The position numbers and the translations under genes were made by a program. Source: Cognatitamlana onchidii (GTDB lineage: Bacteria; Bacteroidota; Bacteroidia; Flavobacteriales; Flavobacteriaceae). Taken from it: a DNA stretch of 64,000 nt. Below the pieces are notes generated by a model that was not told the origin of the DNA, made no database searches, and saw nothing but the letters and a program-made list of their open reading frames with translations. The stretch's first letter is position 1. Each line of letters begins with the position of its first letter. Positions 10,111 through 20,344 of the stretch are shown in pieces. The stretch is taken from positions 62,001-126,000 of the forward strand of contig NZ_SRWZ01000004.1 of the NCBI RefSeq assembly GCF_004804355.1, read 5' to 3'.

Positions 10111-10662
10111 ATGAAAAGCTTAATTAAAATAGTTGTAGTAGCAATAGTTTTTGTAGCAGTATCTTGTAATAAGAGTACGGCTCCTAACTACCAATTCATG
10201 CCAAATATGTATGAATCTGCTGGATATGAAACATATGGTGAAGCAGCATTTCCTAATGGAGTTGAGGCTCAGTTACCGGCTGAAGGTACTATTGCAAGAG
10301 GGTTTGTTCCTTTTGATATTGAAAATACTACAGAAGGTTATGACTTGGCAAAAGCTACCCTAGTAAGTCCTCTAGATTCAGCAGCTGTTGATTTAAATAG
10401 AGGAAAAGAATTATATGACATCTATTGTGGAATTTGTCATGGTAATAAAGGAAATGGTCAAGGTAATTTAGTGAAAAGAGAAAAAATTCTTGGTATCCCT
10501 AGTTATGATGATGCTGGACGAGCTATTACAGCTGGGAGTATTTACCACACTATTTATTATGGAAAGAATGCCATGGGTTCTTATGCTAACCAATTGAACG
10601 AGGAAGAACGTTGGCAAGTAGTATCCTATGTGTTGAAGTTAAAAGCTGATTTAGAAAAGTAA
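10111..10662 (+). CDS. actE: Alternative complex III subunit ActE, monohaem cytochrome c lipoprotein
   Basis: This 183-residue periplasmic cytochrome c starts with a lipoprotein signal peptide whose cysteine is C19 (VAVSC). The single haem motif is CGICH at C106, and a downstream methionine in AMGSYANQ is the likely sixth ligand. ActE is the monohaem subunit expected to hand electrons onward to the oxidase. Together with ActA, the operon encodes seven c-type haems. It starts 8 bp after actD and is followed by actF. Confidence 0.93.
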   Translation: MKSLIKIVVVAIVFVAVSCNKSTAPNYQFMPNMYESAGYETYGEAAFPNGVEAQLPAEGTIARGFVPFDIENTTEGYDLAKATLVSPLDSAAVDLNRGKELYDIYCGICHGNKGNGQGNLVKREKILGIPSYDDAGRAITAGSIYHTIYYGKNAMGSYANQLNEEERWQVVSYVLKLKADLEK

Positions 10663-10684
10663 GATTGATAAGATTATTATAGAT

Positions 10685-12052
10685 ATGTATACATTTTCAA
10701 ATAAATTAAAGACATTTTCTATCATACTAATGGTTCTTGGAGCTGTGGGTGTTGGAATTAGTTTTATGACATCTCATAAATCTTTTGAAGAAGTTGAGCA
10801 CATACTTGCAGAGGAAGCACATCACGGTGGGGGACATGGCGCAGAGGCTTCACATGACGAAGCAAGTCATGGTGCACATGCTGCTGTAGAGTCTCATGGT
10901 GAAGCTCATGGAGATAGCGCACACGCTGAAGTTGATGAGCATACAAAACATATTGAGCATGTTCAGCACCAAATAGCTAACAGGCCTTGGTCTGCATTAT
11001 ATGTAGCAGCGTTTTTCTTTATGATGATTGCGCTAGGAGTATTGGCTTTTTATGCCATTCAAATTGCATCTCAAGCTGGCTGGTCACCTGTACTTTTTAG
11101 AGTTATGGAAGGTATAACAGCTTACCTGTTACCAGGTGCACTTATTGTTTTAGCCATTGCTGTGGCATCAGGTACAATTGGTCACTACAATTTGTTTGTA
11201 TGGATGGATCCGGATGTGGTTGCTCATGACAAACTAATTCAAGGGAAATCTGGATGGTTAAATCTTACAGGTTTTACAATAAGAGGTTTAATTTTTATTG
11301 CTGGTTGGGTTTTATACCGTCACTTCTCAAGAAAATTTTCTATAGCACAAGATACAGCTGAAGATAAAAGTAACTTTAAAAAGTCGTTCCGTATATCTGC
11401 CGCATTCTTAGTATTCTTTATTTATACAGAATCTATGATGTCATGGGATTGGATTATGAGTGTTGATCCGCACTGGTTTTCAACACTATTTGGATGGTAC
11501 GTTTTTGCTAGTATGTTTGTAAGTGGAATTACTGTAATTGCATTAATAACGCTTTATTTAAAGTCAAAAGGTCAATTAGAGTTTGTAAATGAAAACCATT
11601 TACATGATGTGGCTAAGTTTATGTTTGCCTTTAGTATTTTCTGGACATACCTTTGGTTCTCACAATTCATGCTTATTTGGTATTCAAACATTCCAGAAGA
11701 GGTAACCTATTTTGTGACGCGTTTCCAAGATTATAAATTACCATTCCTAGGTATGGTAGTGATGAATTTTGTATTCCCTATCTTAATGCTTATGAATGCA
11801 GATTACAAGCGTATTCCTTGGTTTGTGGTTATGGCTGGTTTAGTTATCTTGTTTGGTCACTACATTGATATATTTAACATGATTATGCCTGCGACCGTTG
11901 GTGATAGATGGTTTATTGGCATTCCAGAGATAAGTTCAGTTTTACTTTTTGCAGGATTGTTCATATTTGTTGTATTTACAGCACTTACAAAAGCGCCGTT
12001 GCTTGTTAAAGGATATCCTTTTAGAAAGGAAAGTGAAGATTTTCATTATTAA
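10685..12052 (+). CDS. actF: Alternative complex III subunit ActF, NrfD-like membrane protein with His-rich insert
   Basis: ActF is the second NrfD-like membrane subunit, a paralogue of ActC, proposed to take part in proton movement. The 455-residue protein has a first helix (about 10-30). A hydrophilic segment rich in His, Glu and Ala then runs from about residue 38 to 95, followed by about nine more helices. The insert holds around twenty histidines and could bind metal ions in the periplasm, which is inference. The gene is 31 bp before coxB, so complex III and oxidase core genes are probably one transcript. Confidence 0.93.
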   Translation: MYTFSNKLKTFSIILMVLGAVGVGISFMTSHKSFEEVEHILAEEAHHGGGHGAEASHDEASHGAHAAVESHGEAHGDSAHAEVDEHTKHIEHVQHQIANRPWSALYVAAFFFMMIALGVLAFYAIQIASQAGWSPVLFRVMEGITAYLLPGALIVLAIAVASGTIGHYNLFVWMDPDVVAHDKLIQGKSGWLNLTGFTIRGLIFIAGWVLYRHFSRKFSIAQDTAEDKSNFKKSFRISAAFLVFFIYTESMMSWDWIMSVDPHWFSTLFGWYVFASMFVSGITVIALITLYLKSKGQLEFVNENHLHDVAKFMFAFSIFWTYLWFSQFMLIWYSNIPEEVTYFVTRFQDYKLPFLGMVVMNFVFPILMLMNADYKRIPWFVVMAGLVILFGHYIDIFNMIMPATVGDRWFIGIPEISSVLLFAGLFIFVVFTALTKAPLLVKGYPFRKESEDFHY

Positions 12053-12083
12053 TTAGATATATAAATAAAGACGAACGATACCA

Positions 12084-13151
12084 ATGACTGCTTTATTAAC
12101 AATTATAGTTTTAGTATTTATTTTAATTGCCATTTGGCAAATGGTTAAGATTTTTGATTTGGCTCAAGCTCGATCTGAAAACAACCAAGTAGCTACCGAT
12201 AAAGATAATACCATGAATGGTTACCTTATGATGGGCTTTTTAGCGTTCATCTATGTTATAACCATAATTAGTATTGTTAATTGGGGTGATTTACCACTTA
12301 TTTCAAATTCGGCATCCGCCCACGGTCCTACTATTGATAATCTTATGATTATCTCTTTAGTAATTATCTTTTTTGTACAGACTGTTACTCAGTTTTTACT
12401 GCACTATTTTGCTTTTAAATATAAAGGGGAGAAAGGAAAGAAGGCGTTGTTTTTTGCCGATAATAATAAGTTGGAGGCCATTTGGACTATTATTCCGGTA
12501 ATTGTTTTGGCAGGTTTGATTATCTATGGATTAAACACTTGGATTAACATTATGGGTGTTGATGAAAGTGATGATCCTCTAGTAGTAGAATTATATGCAC
12601 AACAATTTAACTGGAAAGCTAGATACGCTGGTGCAGATAATACACTTGGTAAAGCTAACGTTAGATTAATTGATATTGATCGTGCAAATATTTTAGGTTT
12701 AGATGAATCAGACCCGAATGCACAGGATGATATTATTACTACAGAGTTGCATTTGCCTGTTGGTAAACCTGTATTATTTAAAATGCGTTCGCAAGATGTA
12801 TTACATTCTGCTTACATGCCACACTTTAGAGCGCAAATGAACTGTGTTCCTGGTATGATTACTCAGTTTGGATTTACACCAACGGTAACCACTGCAGATA
12901 TGCGTCAGAACCCAGATATGCAGGAGAAAGTAAATAGAATTAATGATATTAGAGTTGAAAACAGCAAACCGTTAATTGCTAAAGGTGAAGATGCTCTAGA
13001 GCGCTATGAGTTTGATTACTTATTAATTTGTAATAAAATTTGTGGTAAATCTCACTACAACATGCAAATGAAAATTGTTGTTGAAACACAAGAAGAATAT
13101 GATGCTTGGATTAAAGAGCAAAAAGAATTCAAGAACTCTCTAATTAACTAA
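12084..13151 (+). CDS. coxB: Cytochrome c oxidase subunit II
   Basis: Subunit II carries the CuA centre that takes electrons from cytochrome c. The CuA ligands are visible: H241 in LHSAYMPHF, then C316, C320, H324 and M327 in CNKICGKSHYNM. Lys318 replaces the glutamate usually found between the two cysteines, whose side chain helps bind Mg in mitochondrial-type enzymes. The protein is 355 residues long. It shows about four hydrophobic segments before the cupredoxin domain (about 3-25, 45-67, 88-113 and 131-152), two more than the usual two. It directly precedes coxA (24 bp gap). Confidence 0.95.
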   Translation: MTALLTIIVLVFILIAIWQMVKIFDLAQARSENNQVATDKDNTMNGYLMMGFLAFIYVITIISIVNWGDLPLISNSASAHGPTIDNLMIISLVIIFFVQTVTQFLLHYFAFKYKGEKGKKALFFADNNKLEAIWTIIPVIVLAGLIIYGLNTWINIMGVDESDDPLVVELYAQQFNWKARYAGADNTLGKANVRLIDIDRANILGLDESDPNAQDDIITTELHLPVGKPVLFKMRSQDVLHSAYMPHFRAQMNCVPGMITQFGFTPTVTTADMRQNPDMQEKVNRINDIRVENSKPLIAKGEDALERYEFDYLLICNKICGKSHYNMQMKIVVETQEEYDAWIKEQKEFKNSLIN

Positions 13152-13175
13152 TTAAAAGAAAAACGAAACAAGATT

Positions 13176-14969
13176 ATGTCAGCACACGCAGATACTCACG
13201 CTCACGACGAAGACCACGGACATCATCATAAAGAAACGTTTGTTACTAAATATATATTTAGTCAAGACCATAAAATGATTGCTAAGCAGTACTTAGTTAC
13301 TGGAACTATCATGGGGGTTATTGGTGTATTAATGTCAATGATGTTCCGTATGCAAATTGCATGGCCAGAGGAACCTAATGTTTTATTTGAAGCATTACTA
13401 GGTAAATGGGCACCAGATGGTGTTATGGACGCAGACATTTATTTAGCATTGGTAACCATTCATGGTACTATAATGGTATTCTTTGTACTTACTGCAGGTT
13501 TAAGTGGTACGTTTAGTAACTTGTTAATTCCATTGCAAATCGGAGCGCGTGATATGGCTTCTGGTTTCTTAAACATGGTTTCATATTGGTTATTCTTTTT
13601 ATCAAGTGTAATCATGGTTATTTCATTGTTTGTTGAGGCAGGACCTGCTGCAGCTGGTTGGACCATCTATCCGCCTTTAAGTGCTTTACCTATGGCTCAA
13701 GGAGGTTCTGGAATGGGTATGACCTTATGGTTGGTCTCTATGGCTATTTTCATTGCCTCGTCATTATTAGGGTCACTTAACTATATTGTTACTGTAATAA
13801 ACTTACGTACTAAAGGAATGTCTATGACTAGACTTCCATTAACAATTTGGGCATTTTTCATTACCGCTATTATTGGTGTTATTTCTTTCCCAGTACTGTT
13901 GTCTGCTGCTTTATTATTAATAATGGATAGAAGTTTTGGAACATCATTCTTCTTATCCGATATTTTTATCCAGGGAGAAGTGTTACATTACCAAGGCGGT
14001 TCCCCTGTATTGTTTGAGCATTTGTTTTGGTTTTTAGGTCACCCTGAAGTTTATATTGTTATTTTACCAGCAATGGGTCTAGTTTCGGAGATTATGGCGT
14101 CAAACTCTCGTAAACCAATTTTTGGGTATCGAGCAATGATTGCTTCAATCTTGGCGATTGCTTTTCTATCGACAATTGTATGGGGTCACCATATGTTTGT
14201 TTCAGGTATGAATCCGTTCCTTGGATCGGTGTTTACCTTTACAACCTTACTGATTGCAATACCATCGGCTGTTAAAGCATTTAACTGGATAACTACACTA
14301 TGGAAAGGTAATTTGCAAATGAATCCTGCCATGTTGTTCTCAATAGGTTTTGTGTCGACATTTATTACAGGAGGTTTAACAGGTATTATTCTTGGAGATA
14401 GTGCTTTAGATATTAATGTACACGACACTTATTTTGTTGTGGCTCATTTCCATTTAGTAATGGGTATATCGGCTCTATATGGAATGTTTGCAGGAATTTA
14501 TCATTGGTTCCCTAAAATGTTTGGTCGTATGCTTAATAAGAATTTAGGGTATATTCATTTTTGGCTTACGGCTGTGTGTGCTTATGGTGTATTCTTTCCA
14601 ATGCACTTTATTGGAATGGCAGGGCTACCAAGGAGGTATTATACAAATTCAAACTTCCCGTTGTTTGATGATTTAGCTAACGTAAATGTTATTATCACCA
14701 TATTTGCATTAATTGGTGGAGTTGTTCAATTGGTTTACTTATACAATTTCTTTATCAGTATATTTTATGGAAAGAAGGCAACTCAAAACCCATGGAAATC
14801 AACTACTTTGGAATGGACAACACCCGTAGAGCATATTCATGGAAATTGGCCAGGAGAAATTCCTCATGTACACCGCTGGGCTTATGACTACAGTAAACCT
14901 GGGCATGACGTAGATTTTGTTCCTCAAACAGTCCCCTTAAAGGATGGAGAAGAAGAACTACAACACTAA
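13176..14969 (+). CDS. coxA: Cytochrome c oxidase subunit I (A1-type haem-copper oxidase)
   Basis: This is the catalytic subunit reducing O2 to water and pumping protons. Of its 597 residues, the first 22 or so are His/Asp-rich. About twelve transmembrane helices follow. CuB ligands are H289 in GHPEVY (with Y293 for the His-Tyr crosslink) and H338-H339. The HDTYFVVAHFH segment supplies H416/D417 at the Mg site, H424 for haem a3 and H426 for haem a. The GHPEVY motif with E291 marks the A1 class with a D-channel glutamate. It closes the act-cox operon, and a clear terminator follows. Subunits III and IV are encoded at 40.4-42.5 kb. Confidence 0.97.
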   Translation: MSAHADTHAHDEDHGHHHKETFVTKYIFSQDHKMIAKQYLVTGTIMGVIGVLMSMMFRMQIAWPEEPNVLFEALLGKWAPDGVMDADIYLALVTIHGTIMVFFVLTAGLSGTFSNLLIPLQIGARDMASGFLNMVSYWLFFLSSVIMVISLFVEAGPAAAGWTIYPPLSALPMAQGGSGMGMTLWLVSMAIFIASSLLGSLNYIVTVINLRTKGMSMTRLPLTIWAFFITAIIGVISFPVLLSAALLLIMDRSFGTSFFLSDIFIQGEVLHYQGGSPVLFEHLFWFLGHPEVYIVILPAMGLVSEIMASNSRKPIFGYRAMIASILAIAFLSTIVWGHHMFVSGMNPFLGSVFTFTTLLIAIPSAVKAFNWITTLWKGNLQMNPAMLFSIGFVSTFITGGLTGIILGDSALDINVHDTYFVVAHFHLVMGISALYGMFAGIYHWFPKMFGRMLNKNLGYIHFWLTAVCAYGVFFPMHFIGMAGLPRRYYTNSNFPLFDDLANVNVIITIFALIGGVVQLVYLYNFFISIFYGKKATQNPWKSTTLEWTTPVEHIHGNWPGEIPHVHRWAYDYSKPGHDVDFVPQTVPLKDGEEELQH

Positions 14970-14987
14970 ATAGTAGGTGAAAAAAAA

Positions 14988-15020
14988 TTAAAAAGCTCGT
15001 CTAAAAGATGAGCTTTTTTT
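14988..15020 (+). terminator. Intrinsic terminator after coxA
   Basis: The stem AAGCTCGTCT/AGATGAGCTT (one G-T pair) has a short A-rich loop and is followed by a run of seven T. It ends the act-cox operon. Confidence 0.85.
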
Positions 15021-15167
15021 GTTACTTAAAAAAATTACTTTCATTTTTATGTAGAAAAAACCTCAAAAATATCGGCTAAGTACAAAAAAAACAGTTAAAT
15101 TGCAAACATATTAATTTGAATATTGGGTATAATCAAATTTTTAACAACCAAATTTAAACTCTTACTT

Positions 15168-18100
15168 ATGAAAACGTGCTTATCAGCAAGTCAAGTATTT
15201 TGTAATGTTATTTTTGCTTTCTTTTTATTTGGTTTTACCCAGCTTACTTCGGCCCAATGCCCTACTATAAATAATCCTAATCCTGTAATTTGTGCCGATG
15301 GTGCTGGCTACACGTTTAGTGATTTAAATGCCTATGCAACAGATGCTGGTAATGGTTTAGTATGGTATGATGCTGCAACAGGAGGGAATTCTTTTAATCA
15401 AAATGAGTTAGTTTTTGAGGGAACCTATTATTTGGGTGATAATTCAGGGACTTGTGGTACGAGGCCGTCATTATTTGTTGATTTTACTGTGAGCCCATCT
15501 ACACCGTTACCGCCACAGCGCGTTTATTGTAGGGAGAATGGTGATGAACCTACATTTCAAGAATATATTGATGAAATTATTCAACCTTTTATTCCTCCCG
15601 GGGGATCTGTTGAAATGTATTACGATTTGAACTTAACTAATTTAATAGACCCGACCGATGATATTCTAAGAGGAGGAAGGTCGTATTACGTAGTATTGGT
15701 TGATGCTGGAGCTTGTAGAAGTCAAATTGAAACCGTCGAAATATTTGTGGTTCCCGGTGTTGAGGCTAATCCGCCCTCCCCTCAATTATTTTGTTCTGGA
15801 TCAAATCCGGTGGTTTCCGATTTAAACACAGATACTAATCCACCTGATACGTTCAGTTGGTACGAAAGTTTAGATAGTAATGGGAATACGATTCCTCCTG
15901 CCATGGATCCAACAGATCCTTTGATAAATGGTAGAACATATTATTTAGAGGTTCAAGGTACATTTTGTTCAAGTGATCCCATACCTGTTTCTGTAGTAAT
16001 AAATAGTGAAGCTTCAGGAGTTTCTAATGTTTTAGATTTTTGTGAGACTAAAATTCCTGCTTTAGACTTTAATCTTTTTGATGTTTTAGGAAACCCAAAA
16101 GATAATACAGGCGCTTGGACAGGACCTGCTCCCACAACAAATGGACATCTAGGTACTGTCAATATTTCAACTTTTGTGGTAGGAACCTATACGTTTACCT
16201 ATAGAGTGCCAACTAATGGAAGTTGTCCAGATTTGACCTCTACGGTTACTATTGAAATTGATGAGTCCCTATCTTCAGGAACTGTGTTAAATCCAAGTCC
16301 TCCAGTGTTTTGTACAGCCAATTTGCCATCTTCTTTTGACCTATTCTCAGAGCTTACAGGGTATGACCCAGGGGGGCAATGGACTAGTGGGACGCAAAGC
16401 TCAGATCCTGTCGTTACCTCTCCCATTGATTTAAGCGCATTCACCATAGGAACTTATTTTTTTACATATACTCAAAATCTAAGTCCTAATGTTTGTGCAG
16501 AAGAATCTACTACCATTCAAATTGATATTGTAGATGTTCCTCAAGCTGGTAATGCTATAAATCAAAATATATGTGAAAATAGGACATCCGACAACTCTCC
16601 ATTTGATCTTTTTTCGGCATTAGATGGCACACAGAGTAATAATAATGGTGTTTGGAGAGACGCCAGTAATAATATTATTTCTAATGTAATTGATATAACC
16701 GCCTTTACGTTTGCTAATAGTCCGTATACGTTTAGTTATTCTGTTGGTACAGGAAGCTGCAGCGACACAGAGATTGTTACCTTAAACATTGACGAAAGCC
16801 CTGAATCTGGAACGGCAAACGCCCCGGCCGAATTTTGTGAAAGTATAGCGCCTTCAACTTTTGATTTGTTTAGTCTACTTACAGGGGCAGATTTAGGAGG
16901 TAATTGGTATATAGGTAGTGATAATTTAGGGGCAACAACAACTAATATTATAGATTTATCAAGTTTTACTGCAGCAACCTATAGTTTTACTTATGAAGTT
17001 ACTCCTATCGGAGCTTGTATTGACGACCTTGTAACTGTCCAGATAATAATTAGAGAGTCTCCAAATCCTGGAATAGCTGAAACGGCTATTTTTTGTGAAA
17101 ATGATTTAGCTGCTAATTCACCATTAGATTTATTCGCTCAGTTAATTGGTGAGGATTCAGGAGGCATATGGTCTGATGATGATACCACCGGTGCTTTATC
17201 AGGAAGCAATGTAGACTTAACACGTCTAGGAGTAGGGTTATATAATTATACATATGCTGTTACAAGTTTAAACGGATGTATTGATAGCGCAACAGTAATG
17301 GTTGAAATTCGGTTAGCACCAGATTCTGGAGTACCTAATGCGCCACAGGAATTTTGTGAAGCAGATATTACGACAGGACAAACCTATGACTTGTTTAATT
17401 CACTTACTGGTGCCAATCCTTCAGGAACTTGGAATGACGATGATAACACTGGCGGACTATCCGGCAGTATAGTATCTTTAGATGGTTTAACAGAAGGTAC
17501 TTATAATTTCACCTATAGTGTTGATCCTATAGGAACATGTGACGACGACGATGTAACAGTAAGTCTAATTATTAACAATGTTTCAGAACCTTCGGCTGAT
17601 GCCAATCAATTATTTTGCGATTCGGCTAGGATTTCAGATTTAACTGCTACAGGTAACGCTATTGTTTGGTACGATGTACCTTCGGGAGGAGATCCATTGG
17701 ATGCAGCTACTGTTTTATCAAACGCTCAAACTTATTACGCCGCTCAAACAGATCTAGTTTCCGGTTGTCAATCTTTTGTAAGAACACCTGTGCTGGTAAC
17801 GATAAATATATCTCCTAATCCAGGGCTGCCTAGTGCTATACCAATTATTGCTTGTAATAATGATAACGCCATAGATTTGTTTAATGGTTTAGATGGTTCT
17901 CAGGATAGTGGCGGAGTATGGCAAAACGATGATGGTGAAGGAACTTTAACAGGAAGTATATTTGATGCCACAGGTCTTATTCCTGGCAGTTATAATTTCA
18001 CATATGAAGTTACAGGTATAGCCCCATGTGTTGATAACTCAACGACAATTAGTGTTGTTATAGAAGAACCGCTTAATGCAGGAACAGACAATACTTTGGA

Positions 18101-19334
18101 TGTGTGTAGTGATAGCGGTGCAACAGATCTCTTTACACTGTTAGGAACGGCGGATGCAGGAGGGACTTGGTCTCCAGAGTTAGCAAGTGGTAATGGAATT
18201 TTTGATCCGCTTCTTGATAATGATGGGACATATACTTATACCGTGTCAAATTCTTGTGGAACCGATAGCAGTGAGGTTGTAATTTCTGTAACTCTAGCTC
18301 CTGATGCAGGAGCAGATAATTCAATTAACCTTTGTATGGTTGACAGTGCTACAGATTTGTTTGTTTTGTTAGGAACAACTGCCCAAATGGGAGGAGAATG
18401 GACACCAGCCCTTACAAGTGGAACTGGCGTTTTTGACCCTGCCGTTGATGCTCAGGGCGTTTATACCTATACGGTGCAGTCCGAATTACCATGCGCACTT
18501 ACTGATTCAGCAGAAATTGTTGTAACGGTAAGCGATTCTCCGCCAATTGTAGTTTTAGAGCCTGCTCCAGAATATTGTACGGCCGATAATCCAACGGTGT
18601 TTAATCTTATCAATAGTATTAGGCCAACAGGCTCTGTTAAATGGTATGAAGATGCAGCCTTAACAGTGCCCTTATCAGATTCAGATCCATTGATAAACGG
18701 AGAGGATTATTATGCTACACAGACTAATCAATCAGGGTGTGAATCTTCAATAGCCGTTAAGATAGATGTCACCTTAAATGACGCGCCAACACCAACAATA
18801 AAAGATACTAGCGTTGCTTATTGTATTACTGATGGGCCAACTATACATGATTTATCGTTGAATATTTCTGAGTTTAATGCGTCATCAAATAATATTGTTT
18901 GGTATGATTCGCCAACAGGAGGAACAGCCTATGATACTTCTACTGAAATAAGAGACCTTACATATTATGCGGCTTTGATTGATGCCACGTCGGGTTGTGA
19001 AAGTAGTATAAGACTTGAGGTGACTCCAGATGTAACGGCTTGCCCTAAAGTAGCAATGCCAGATGGTTTTTCTCCTAATGGAGATGGCGTAAATGATACG
19101 CTTGACCTTGATTTCTTGGGGTTATTGTATCCAGATTTTATCATGGAGATTTATAATCGCTATGGTAATATGGTTTATAAAGGTGGGGCCAATACACCAA
19201 GATTTGATGGTACTGCAAATCAGTCAAACGTACTATTAAAAGGAGATTTACCTGTGGGCGTATATTTCTATATATTCAATTTTAATGATGGTGAGAATCA
19301 ACCAGAACAAGGACGCATATATTTAAGCAGATAA
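15168..19334 (+). CDS. Large repetitive surface protein with type IX (type B) sorting domain
   Basis: This 1388-residue exported protein starts at ATG 15168. A longer frame from TTG at 15123 would put 15 polar residues before a clear signal peptide, so I reject it. After the signal peptide come roughly a dozen Ig-like or fibronectin-like units of about 70-100 residues. The central ones share a motif of FDLF, then L-G, GG-W, then GTY-FTY and a Cys-containing strand. The last 90 residues form a gliding-motility-associated (CHU_C) domain starting at MPDGFSPNGDGVNDTL, the type B signal for type IX secretion. It is likely a surface adhesin. It precedes PorP/SprF-like and PorE-like genes, the usual partners of such substrates. 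The ligand is unknown. Confidence 0.88.
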   Translation: MKTCLSASQVFCNVIFAFFLFGFTQLTSAQCPTINNPNPVICADGAGYTFSDLNAYATDAGNGLVWYDAATGGNSFNQNELVFEGTYYLGDNSGTCGTRPSLFVDFTVSPSTPLPPQRVYCRENGDEPTFQEYIDEIIQPFIPPGGSVEMYYDLNLTNLIDPTDDILRGGRSYYVVLVDAGACRSQIETVEIFVVPGVEANPPSPQLFCSGSNPVVSDLNTDTNPPDTFSWYESLDSNGNTIPPAMDPTDPLINGRTYYLEVQGTFCSSDPIPVSVVINSEASGVSNVLDFCETKIPALDFNLFDVLGNPKDNTGAWTGPAPTTNGHLGTVNISTFVVGTYTFTYRVPTNGSCPDLTSTVTIEIDESLSSGTVLNPSPPVFCTANLPSSFDLFSELTGYDPGGQWTSGTQSSDPVVTSPIDLSAFTIGTYFFTYTQNLSPNVCAEESTTIQIDIVDVPQAGNAINQNICENRTSDNSPFDLFSALDGTQSNNNGVWRDASNNIISNVIDITAFTFANSPYTFSYSVGTGSCSDTEIVTLNIDESPESGTANAPAEFCESIAPSTFDLFSLLTGADLGGNWYIGSDNLGATTTNIIDLSSFTAATYSFTYEVTPIGACIDDLVTVQIIIRESPNPGIAETAIFCENDLAANSPLDLFAQLIGEDSGGIWSDDDTTGALSGSNVDLTRLGVGLYNYTYAVTSLNGCIDSATVMVEIRLAPDSGVPNAPQEFCEADITTGQTYDLFNSLTGANPSGTWNDDDNTGGLSGSIVSLDGLTEGTYNFTYSVDPIGTCDDDDVTVSLIINNVSEPSADANQLFCDSARISDLTATGNAIVWYDVPSGGDPLDAATVLSNAQTYYAAQTDLVSGCQSFVRTPVLVTINISPNPGLPSAIPIIACNNDNAIDLFNGLDGSQDSGGVWQNDDGEGTLTGSIFDATGLIPGSYNFTYEVTGIAPCVDNSTTISVVIEEPLNAGTDNTLDVCSDSGATDLFTLLGTADAGGTWSPELASGNGIFDPLLDNDGTYTYTVSNSCGTDSSEVVISVTLAPDAGADNSINLCMVDSATDLFVLLGTTAQMGGEWTPALTSGTGVFDPAVDAQGVYTYTVQSELPCALTDSAEIVVTVSDSPPIVVLEPAPEYCTADNPTVFNLINSIRPTGSVKWYEDAALTVPLSDSDPLINGEDYYATQTNQSGCESSIAVKIDVTLNDAPTPTIKDTSVAYCITDGPTIHDLSLNISEFNASSNNIVWYDSPTGGTAYDTSTEIRDLTYYAALIDATSGCESSIRLEVTPDVTACPKVAMPDGFSPNGDGVNDTLDLDFLGLLYPDFIMEIYNRYGNMVYKGGANTPRFDGTANQSNVLLKGDLPVGVYFYIFNFNDGENQPEQGRIYLSR

Positions 19335-19339
19335 CTCTA

Positions 19340-20323
19340 ATGAAGCCGTTACTAAAAGAAATGAAACAGTTAAGTGCATATTATAAAACATTAGTGTTGT
19401 TTACCATATTGCTTGGGTCTTCTTTAAGTGTAGCCCAACAAGATCCTCAAGTTACCCAATATATGTATAACATGAGTGTGATTAATCCTGCTTATGCTAC
19501 GGCAGAATTAGATGTGTTGAATTTAGGAGGAATGTACAGATCTCAGTGGGTGGGTATGGAAGGAGCGCCAAGAACAGCTAGTTTCTTCGCTCATAAACCA
19601 CTTAATGATAAAATAGAAATGGGCATATCGTTTACTAATGATAATATTGGAGATGTGGTTAACGAAAGTAATATTTTTGCCGATTTTGCCTATGTGATAC
19701 GAGTTGGGTTTGAAAGTAAACTTTCTTTTGGAGCTAAAGCAGGGGTAAGTTTTTATAATGCAAATTTTGATGGTTTTGTACTGCAATCGGGAGATAGAAC
19801 CACTGATGTTGCTTTTAATAATAACGTTGGTCAAACCTTCCCTAATTTAGGTTTTGGAGCATTCTTTTTTAGAAAGAATTTTTACTTAGGTATTTCTGCT
19901 CCAAATGTGTTGTCAAGAAAACATATTGAAACAGAAAATGGCATTGCAGCAACAGGAGTAGAAAATGTACATTATTTCTTAACTGGAGGATATGTATTTG
20001 ATTTGAGTGATAATGTTAAATTCAAACCCGCTTTCATGGCTAAAGCTGTAACAGGAGCACCTTTATCATTAGATATCACAGCCAATGTATTATTTAAAGA
20101 ACGGATAGAAGCAGGTTTAGCATATAGATTAGAAGACGCAGTAAGTGCATTGGTTAATTTTAGAGTTAGTCCAGAGATAAGAATAGGTTATGCGTATGAT
20201 TACTCACTTACAAACCTTAGTGATTTTAACTCAGGGTCTCATGAAATAATACTTCTATGGGATATTGACTTATTTAAAACAAGCAGTGTTCCAGGATATG
20301 ATAGATCACCAAGGTTCTTTTAG
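19340..20323 (+). CDS. PorP/SprF family type IX secretion membrane protein
   Basis: This 327-residue outer-membrane beta-barrel protein of the PorP/SprF family has a signal peptide ending SLSVAQQ and the typical opening DPQVTQYMYNMSVINPAYA. Alternating amphipathic strands run to the C-terminus. SprF-type proteins help deliver one particular type B substrate to the surface. The position, 5 bp after the large repeat protein, suggests this is its dedicated partner. An internal ATG at 19361 is a possible alternative start and would leave the signal peptide intact. Confidence 0.9.
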   Translation: MKPLLKEMKQLSAYYKTLVLFTILLGSSLSVAQQDPQVTQYMYNMSVINPAYATAELDVLNLGGMYRSQWVGMEGAPRTASFFAHKPLNDKIEMGISFTNDNIGDVVNESNIFADFAYVIRVGFESKLSFGAKAGVSFYNANFDGFVLQSGDRTTDVAFNNNVGQTFPNLGFGAFFFRKNFYLGISAPNVLSRKHIETENGIAATGVENVHYFLTGGYVFDLSDNVKFKPAFMAKAVTGAPLSLDITANVLFKERIEAGLAYRLEDAVSALVNFRVSPEIRIGYAYDYSLTNLSDFNSGSHEIILLWDIDLFKTSSVPGYDRSPRFF

Positions 20324-20344
20324 AAACACAATAAAAAGTATGAC

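Noticed and set aside
15123-15167. Upstream TTG start for the large repeat protein
   Set aside because: It would add 15 residues before a clear signal peptide that starts at ATG 15168.
16300-18300. Repeated DNA that might look like an array of direct repeats
   Set aside because: The repeats are protein-level Ig-like units of about 70-100 residues with divergent DNA; there is no short constant repeat with unique spacers, so it is not a CRISPR array.
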